Of a stretch of 40,748 nucleotides of DNA, positions 36,482 through 40,748 are shown one piece after another. The notes beneath the pieces are model-generated. The model was not told the DNA's origin. It did not search any database and saw only the letters and a list, made by a program, of their open reading frames with translations. The translations under genes and the position numbers were made by a program. Every line of letters begins with the position of its first letter. The stretch's first letter is position 1. The stretch comes from a virus: positions 1-40,748 of IMG/VR virus record IMGVR_UViG_3300043411_000219. One strand, given 5' to 3'.

Positions 36482-37947
36482 GCGGCTAGCCTGAACTTAG
36501 ATGCGACCGTCAGATTGCCGGCGCCAGGCGTTCGCGCGGCCCTTGGCGTCGCGGTGCTGGTCGGCTCGGACCCGCCCATGTAGGCGTCATTCGCTGAGCC
36601 CACGATGTTGTTTCGCGTCTCGGTGTAATTGGTGAGCGCGTAGGCCCCGGCGTTCTCGATGTAGATGCCGGCATCGCCGTAGTCCTGCCCCCAGTTCTCT
36701 TGCAGCGTCACGGCGTCTGCTGCCTTGATGATCGAGTAGCAGGAATAGCGGGGGCTGATGACTCGATTCCCGCGCGCTGTGACATTGGCAGTCTTGCCGG
36801 ACGATCCGCCAAACCAGCCGATGACCGAGACGCCGTTGGCGCAATTGATCGCGAGGTTGTCGATCACGCGAACGCCCTGGGATAGGAACACGCCGATTGC
36901 CGCGCCAATCACTTCCAGGCTGTCGCTAGACGAGGTTTCAGGATTGCGTCCGGTATTGCGGATGATGTTCCGCCTGACATCGATGTTCGAGGCATTGTTG
37001 TATGGGTCGTCAAATCCGTAGTTGTCGACGAAGATCCCAACGCCCGTGCCGTAGCTGTGCCCAGCGAACACCGTCGAGCCGTCGAGATCGTTGTGCTCGA
37101 CGACCACGTCTCGGCACCCGGCGATCCATAGCATGTGCGAATCGTAGTTGCCGTTCCCGCAATCTCGCAACGTATTCCCAGCTACCCGATTCACGAGTGT
37201 CGCAGAATGCCCGCTCCCGATCGCCGCGTAGGCGATTCCGTACGCTGGCGTCCCGTACACCTCGTTGTCTTCGACTTGCACGCCGCAAGAGAAATAGTCG
37301 AGATCAACAGTTCCGGCGGTCGTGGTCAGTGAGGTAGCGCGTGGGATAAGCCGAATCCCGTAGGGAGATGGAGATCCAGTCGTCGCGTGCTTGCCTGGAG
37401 AACGGACGACATTCCGCTTGATCTCTACGTCGACATAGACGCCGCCTTCCGCGCTCCCCCATATCACTAAGATGCCGACGTTGTTGAATGTGCCGAGCAC
37501 CTCGTTGTCAAGCACTTCGACGCCAACCAATGCGGACGAGCCGGTGTTGTTTATCTGGATCCCGTAGTCGCAACGGTCTTCTGTCGTGCAGTATTGGACC
37601 TTCTGGTGCTCGCAGTTTAGAAACCGGATCCCGCCGTCCGCGTAGCTCCCCGTTGGACCGGCACGAAGGTTTTGCACAGTAACGTAGTTGCGAGCATTGA
37701 TGTCTATGCACCACCCGGTGTATCGAACAGTCCGCACGCCGCCCCAGCCCTCGAATACGATCTCGTTCCCGCTCGTTCCGTGGTCGCCTTTCGACGAGTC
37801 ATAAAGCAACTGGCCGACATAGTCCGACAGGAGGCGCACCTTGTCTCCAGCAACCAGCGGCGGCAGGCTCGCCGTCGAGTTATACGGCGAGGCCGCGGTT
37901 CCTGAGCCACCGCCCGGCGCTGTCTGGTCGATATAGTGAACAGTCAC
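36478..37947 (-). CDS. Right-handed beta-helix protein (putative spike or depolymerase)
   Basis: 489 residues. The short start MTVHYIDQTAPGGGSGTAAS then GDKVRLLSDY is typical of parallel beta-helix proteins, followed by some 13-15 coils with N-x-V-x-x-N patterns (VEVLDNEVLGTFNNVGILVI, VQVEDNEVYGTPAYGIAYAA, IDVRRNIIRNTGRN). The C-terminus is Pro/Thr-rich. Such proteins bind or cut polysaccharides. Its place between portal and scaffold genes is unusual, as spikes usually follow the tail genes. It is coupled to the 181-residue protein by ATGA. Whether it decorates head or tail is open. Confidence 0.75.
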   Translation of the reverse strand: MTVHYIDQTAPGGGSGTAASPYNSTASLPPLVAGDKVRLLSDYVGQLLYDSSKGDHGTSGNEIVFEGWGGVRTVRYTGWCIDINARNYVTVQNLRAGPTGSYADGGIRFLNCEHQKVQYCTTEDRCDYGIQINNTGSSALVGVEVLDNEVLGTFNNVGILVIWGSAEGGVYVDVEIKRNVVRSPGKHATTGSPSPYGIRLIPRATSLTTTAGTVDLDYFSCGVQVEDNEVYGTPAYGIAYAAIGSGHSATLVNRVAGNTLRDCGNGNYDSHMLWIAGCRDVVVEHNDLDGSTVFAGHSYGTGVGIFVDNYGFDDPYNNASNIDVRRNIIRNTGRNPETSSSDSLEVIGAAIGVFLSQGVRVIDNLAINCANGVSVIGWFGGSSGKTANVTARGNRVISPRYSCYSIIKAADAVTLQENWGQDYGDAGIYIENAGAYALTNYTETRNNIVGSANDAYMGGSEPTSTATPRAARTPGAGNLTVASKFRLAA

Positions 37948-38489
37948 GAAACCCTCGGAACCTTCAGGATTCGAACGCGCTCAAGCGTCAACGTGTCGCC
38001 CGAGTTCGCGCGCTGCCCGCCTACAATGATGGTTTGATCGAGGCTGAAGTCGATCGAAGAAGTTTGCGCAGACTGACCGCCGCCCGTGAAGTGCCCAGGA
38101 CTGCCGGCCGACGGCCGCGCGTAGACGTAGGTTTGCGAGTTCAGCGCGTTCCTATTCGCCATGAGGACCATCGGCGCTTCTTCGCTGACGGTCGTCCGCG
38201 TGCGGCGCCACATATCCACGCCCAGCGCGGTTTTTACGAACACGATCTTGTTGTTCGCGCTGTTCGTAAATTGCCAGTAAGGCTCTATTTGCAGTTCGTC
38301 ATTTGGTCCCAGCGTGTCCGCGGGAATCAGCAACGAATACAGGGATTCGTCGGCGCCAGTGCTGGCGCACGACACTTGCACCGCGCTCTGTCCGAGCACT
38401 TGGATAATGCCGTCGCCCTTGGTGAAGTCCTCATTTACCTCCCATCCACTACCGCCCAGCGTCGCCAACGGACTTTGCACGCTACCCAT
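37944..38489 (-). CDS. Jelly-roll-like virion protein
   Basis: 181 residues. The region LLIPADTLGPNDELQIEPYW, then QFTNSANNKIVFVKTALGVD, then NALNSQTYVYARPSAG and TLTLERVRILKVPRV is a beta-sandwich domain seen as a module in phage fibre and spike proteins, where it helps trimerise or bind glycans. Here it stands alone, overlapping the portal stop by eight bases and joined to the beta-helix gene. The pair probably forms one receptor-binding or head-fibre complex. The call rests on pattern memory. Confidence 0.6.
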   Translation of the reverse strand: MGSVQSPLATLGGSGWEVNEDFTKGDGIIQVLGQSAVQVSCASTGADESLYSLLIPADTLGPNDELQIEPYWQFTNSANNKIVFVKTALGVDMWRRTRTTVSEEAPMVLMANRNALNSQTYVYARPSAGSPGHFTGGGQSAQTSSIDFSLDQTIIVGGQRANSGDTLTLERVRILKVPRVS

Positions 38490-40104
38490 TCATCGCCCCT
38501 TCGAGCCCCTTCTGCAGCGCAGGCGTCACCACGGCGGCGGCCTGTTGCTGGGCTTGTGATTGTTTGCGGTCCTCGCGCATGGAGTCGCGCTCGTCCTCGT
38601 CTCGCATAAGATCGCCAGGCACGCCGAGCAGATCGGCGCGACGCCTCACCGCATCGTCGAGCTTGTAGTTGTCGAGCACAGTCGGATCGAGCTGCGCCTC
38701 CTGCATGAGCGTCGTCTCGTAGCGGTCCATGGCCGCTACGTCGACCAGCTTCTGCGAGCGGGCAAGCGGGCCGGTGTATCGCACGGCGACGGATTTCTGA
38801 TCGAGCCAGTCGGGCGGCTGACCGAACACGCCAGCTCGGTAGCCGATGCCGAAACAGCGCTTAATCATCGCCTGCAGGAATTCGGATTGCATGCGTGAGT
38901 ACAGCGGGCCGAGCAGCTGGCGGATCAGTTCGACGCGCACCTGCACCTCGGTCGCGGTCATCTCCGCGTTTTTGGCGTAGGGCTCGAGCTGGTCGGCCAT
39001 GAGCACCTTGCGGATCGAGCGCTGCAGATCCTCGATCACGATCGCGCCGAGTTCGAACTTTCCGCCCGGCGTCAGCGCCTTGATGTTCTCGGTGTCGTTG
39101 ACCACGATAACCTTCCGCGCCCCGACCGTGATCGAGCGCGGGTTCAGGACACCATCGTCTACTGCGGCCCACATGCCAGAGACGGCAAGATCCATGTTCT
39201 GCAGGCTGAACTTCTTCGCCTCGTTCAGCGTCTTTATGTCGTCGAGCGCGTCATAGACCGGGCCGAACGGGTAGCAACTGTCGGGGATCAGCATCCAGCG
39301 GGGCACGACGAGCGGCATCTCGTGATAGCCGGACTCGCGCAGGATCTGCTTCGTATCGCGTTCGATGTGGCACGAGGCGATCGGCATGTTCTTCGCCATC
39401 TGTCCGGCCGCCCCTGCGCGCGGATACAGCGCTTGCACGATTGCGACCTCGGCGTCAGGCGTCTTGCTCGCCTTGGCGCGCACGACCTCGCTCACCATGT
39501 TCTCGCCGAACTCGTTCACGCACTGCTCGGCGGTCAACGTGTACTCGCGGTGCGCGATGTCGATCACGCCGCCCGGCCTGCTCGCTCCGATGTACGTCCC
39601 GGCCAGCGGCCATTGCTCGAAGGTGTAGCCGCCGAGTTCCGTGTCCTCGTCGATGAACAGCGGGAACCAGCCCGCGATGGCCTTGTTCATCATACATTCG
39701 AGGATCAGCCCGTCGAAGTTAGATAGGTGGATGTTTTCCCACGTGAGCTGCGCGGCATCGTCCAGCCAGAGGCGCGCATCGTCTGGGATGTCGTCATCCT
39801 TGTAGCCCTCGACGCCGTAGCCCACCCAGAGCGACGAGCCGGGCACCATGGCCGAAACGAACGCCGACGCCTGGATGCGTACGCAGTCCTTCGCCGTCGA
39901 GTCGTAGAGCTTGGCTGCGGCGCCCTTGGCGTATCCAGCGTTGCTCTGCCCGCCTCCGCTCGCTGCCGCTGCCGTGAGCGAAAGCCCAGAGCCGAGCACC
40001 GGGTACGTGTGATCGAAGCACTCGCGCCAGGTCTGCTCGATGGTCGAGCGCTTGGACACGAGGGCCGAGTGCCGGCGCATGATCGCTGCGGGATCGGCTG
40101 CCAT
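38482..40104 (-). CDS. Portal (head-to-tail connector) protein
   Basis: 540 residues. RHSALVSKRSTIEQTWRECF, then GAAAKLYDSTAKDCVRIQAS, SSLWVGYGVEGYK, MNKAIAGWFPLFIDED, the central YHEMPLVVPRWMLIPDSCYP with FGPVYDALDDIKTLNEAKKF, and AEMTATEVQVRVELIRQLLG are the landmarks of the podoviral head-to-tail connecting protein family. The C-terminal 50 residues are Gln/Arg-rich (the portal barrel end). It forms the dodecameric vertex for DNA entry and tail assembly. The ATG shares one base with the previous stop (TAATG). Confidence 0.9.
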   Translation of the reverse strand: MAADPAAIMRRHSALVSKRSTIEQTWRECFDHTYPVLGSGLSLTAAAASGGGQSNAGYAKGAAAKLYDSTAKDCVRIQASAFVSAMVPGSSLWVGYGVEGYKDDDIPDDARLWLDDAAQLTWENIHLSNFDGLILECMMNKAIAGWFPLFIDEDTELGGYTFEQWPLAGTYIGASRPGGVIDIAHREYTLTAEQCVNEFGENMVSEVVRAKASKTPDAEVAIVQALYPRAGAAGQMAKNMPIASCHIERDTKQILRESGYHEMPLVVPRWMLIPDSCYPFGPVYDALDDIKTLNEAKKFSLQNMDLAVSGMWAAVDDGVLNPRSITVGARKVIVVNDTENIKALTPGGKFELGAIVIEDLQRSIRKVLMADQLEPYAKNAEMTATEVQVRVELIRQLLGPLYSRMQSEFLQAMIKRCFGIGYRAGVFGQPPDWLDQKSVAVRYTGPLARSQKLVDVAAMDRYETTLMQEAQLDPTVLDNYKLDDAVRRRADLLGVPGDLMRDEDERDSMREDRKQSQAQQQAAAVVTPALQKGLEGAMNG

Positions 40105-40265
40105 TAGGCACCCAACGTCTGTTTCATCCCAACCGCAGCCGGGGCCGAGCTATCGACCGCAGCGCGCGAGAGCAGCGATTGCGGCCGGCGTTTGGGTTGC
40201 GTGGGCACAGCGCTTGTGGCGGGCGTGGGCGCGGCCTGCATGACGGGCTCGGAGCCCCCGCACAT
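40104..40265 (-). CDS. Small virion-type protein, tandem paralogue 2
   Basis: 53 residues, too short for common cut-offs. MCGGSEPVMQ begins it and KRRPQSLLSRAAVDSSAP then VGMKQTLGA ends it. Both ends match the upstream neighbour: M-C-x-G-x-E-x-x-M at the start and R-x-x-S-L-L-S...K-x-T-L-G-A at the end. The end pattern is like small podoviral virion proteins (T7 gp7.3 type) that I remember as ending in T-L-L-G. It lies between its paralogue and the portal gene. The middle is Ala/Pro/Thr-rich and probably flexible. Confidence 0.65.
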   Translation of the reverse strand: MCGGSEPVMQAAPTPATSAVPTQPKRRPQSLLSRAAVDSSAPAAVGMKQTLGA

Positions 40266-40267
40266 GG

Positions 40268-40528
40268 TCAGGCGCCCAACGTGGCCTTGCCCTGCTCGTC
40301 GCCGCTGTAAGCACTCAGCAGGGAGTTCGCACGGGCACGGCGACGGGTATCGAGTTTGGCTTTTGCTGCGTCCTGCGAAGCGAGATCGGATGCGCGTGCA
40401 GCGTCTGCAGCCGGATCGGATGTCATGGCCTTGGGCTTGTCGCCGAGTGCGCCGGTCAGCGCCGAGACTCCACCCGCCACGCCGCCGAATATCTGGGCGC
40501 CCATGAGCAGCTCGGCTCCGGTACACAC
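40268..40528 (-). CDS. Small virion-type protein, tandem paralogue 1
   Basis: 86 residues from GTG 40528. It begins MCTGAELLMGAQIFGGVAGG, a Gly-rich hydrophobic helix like those in ejected proteins, and ends RARANSLLSAYSGDEQGKAT then LGA. It shares both termini with the 53-residue gene that follows two bases later, so the two are probably duplicates. In the left tip of the window the same codons appear with five third-base changes and no amino-acid change. It is probably a minor virion or ejection protein. Confidence 0.7.
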   Translation of the reverse strand: MCTGAELLMGAQIFGGVAGGVSALTGALGDKPKAMTSDPAADAARASDLASQDAAKAKLDTRRRARANSLLSAYSGDEQGKATLGA

Positions 40529-40748
40529 AGTCAGTCGTCCTCGACCGTCAGCGATTCGTAGGGAATCACGCGCGAGACGAGCCGGCCTTCATTAGTCATG
40601 ATGTCGCCGACGTAGCCGTAGGGCTGCTCGGAGCCCTGGCAGGGCGTGCCGTCCTTTCGAACCGGCGAGCCCTTCGGGGCGTTCACCTCGGGGCCGTAGA
40701 GTTCGACGTTGATGTCCTTGCGGGCCGCTGCGATGTCGACCTCGACGA
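40486..40748. repeat. Right copy of imperfect terminal overlap
   Basis: This is the partner of 1-263. The right copy is continuous with the rest of the late block, so it is probably the version belonging to this genome. Joined to position 264 it gives a circle of about 40,485 bp. It contains the 3' part of the 153-residue gene and the start of the small GTG-started gene ending at 40268. The right copy differs from the left at residue 134 (Asn instead of Lys) and residue 153 (Asp instead of Ala) of the 153-residue product. Confidence 0.85.

Noticed and set aside
16502-38489. A diversity-generating retroelement like that of BPP-1
   Set aside because: No reverse transcriptase gene, no template/variable repeat pair and no Mtd-like lectin end were seen in or near the fibre genes.
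1-40748. tRNA genes, CRISPR arrays, integrase or attachment site
   Set aside because: No cloverleaf-like segment, regular repeat-spacer array or tyrosine/serine recombinase motif was seen on either strand, though a tRNA scan was not run.

Overview
This window is an essentially complete genome of a short-tailed (podovirus-type) double-stranded DNA bacteriophage, high in G+C, from a proteobacterial host. The late genes resemble the Bordetella phage BPP-1 lineage: a podoviral portal, a Bbp19-like protein, scaffold, major capsid protein and cement-like protein in that order. They are followed by adaptor, nozzle, three ejection proteins and several fibres. A Burkholderiales-type host is my inference; nothing in the sequence fixes it. 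The first 263 bases repeat the last 263. The last 127 bases are identical, and the earlier 136 differ at 11 positions, mostly synonymous. This looks like a circular assembly whose left tip came from a sister strain, so the true genome is about 40,485 bp.

The genome has two blocks of opposite polarity. From about 8566 down through position 1, and on around the circle from 40748 down to 15037, everything is on the minus strand. From 8714 to 15040 everything is on the plus strand. The blocks diverge at 8567-8713, next to a Cro-like gene and a 54-bp inverted-repeat operator region. They converge at 15037-15040, where the two stop codons overlap.

Minus early block (8566 to 46): Cro-like regulator, phosphoribosyltransferase-like protein, C5-cytosine methyltransferase with a second gene nested inside it in another frame, DUF3102 protein with palindromic coding repeats, SF2 helicase, Toprim primase, a 240-bp non-coding structured stretch, DUF1367, YbcO-like nuclease, a PD-(D/E)XK-like nuclease, winged-helix and helix-turn-helix proteins, and hypotheticals. 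Plus block (8714 to 15040): about twenty tiny genes joined by ATGA or GTGA overlaps, including an ERF-type annealing protein, an HNH endonuclease, an SSB-like protein and a DUF551 protein.

Minus late block: two small paralogous virion-type proteins, portal, a jelly-roll-like protein and a beta-helix protein, Bbp19-like, scaffold, capsid, cement-like protein, adaptor, nozzle, GNAT acetyltransferase, two internal virion proteins, a further membrane-active candidate, an SGNH-esterase fibre, a very large ejection protein, small and large terminase, tail spike, and a lysis cassette (coiled-coil/membrane protein, lysozyme-like enzyme, small membrane protein, 3TM holin). Two small membrane-protein genes sit in the opposite direction inside this block and look like morons. 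I see no integrase, CI-type repressor, reverse transcriptase, DNA polymerase, RNA polymerase, tRNA or CRISPR array.
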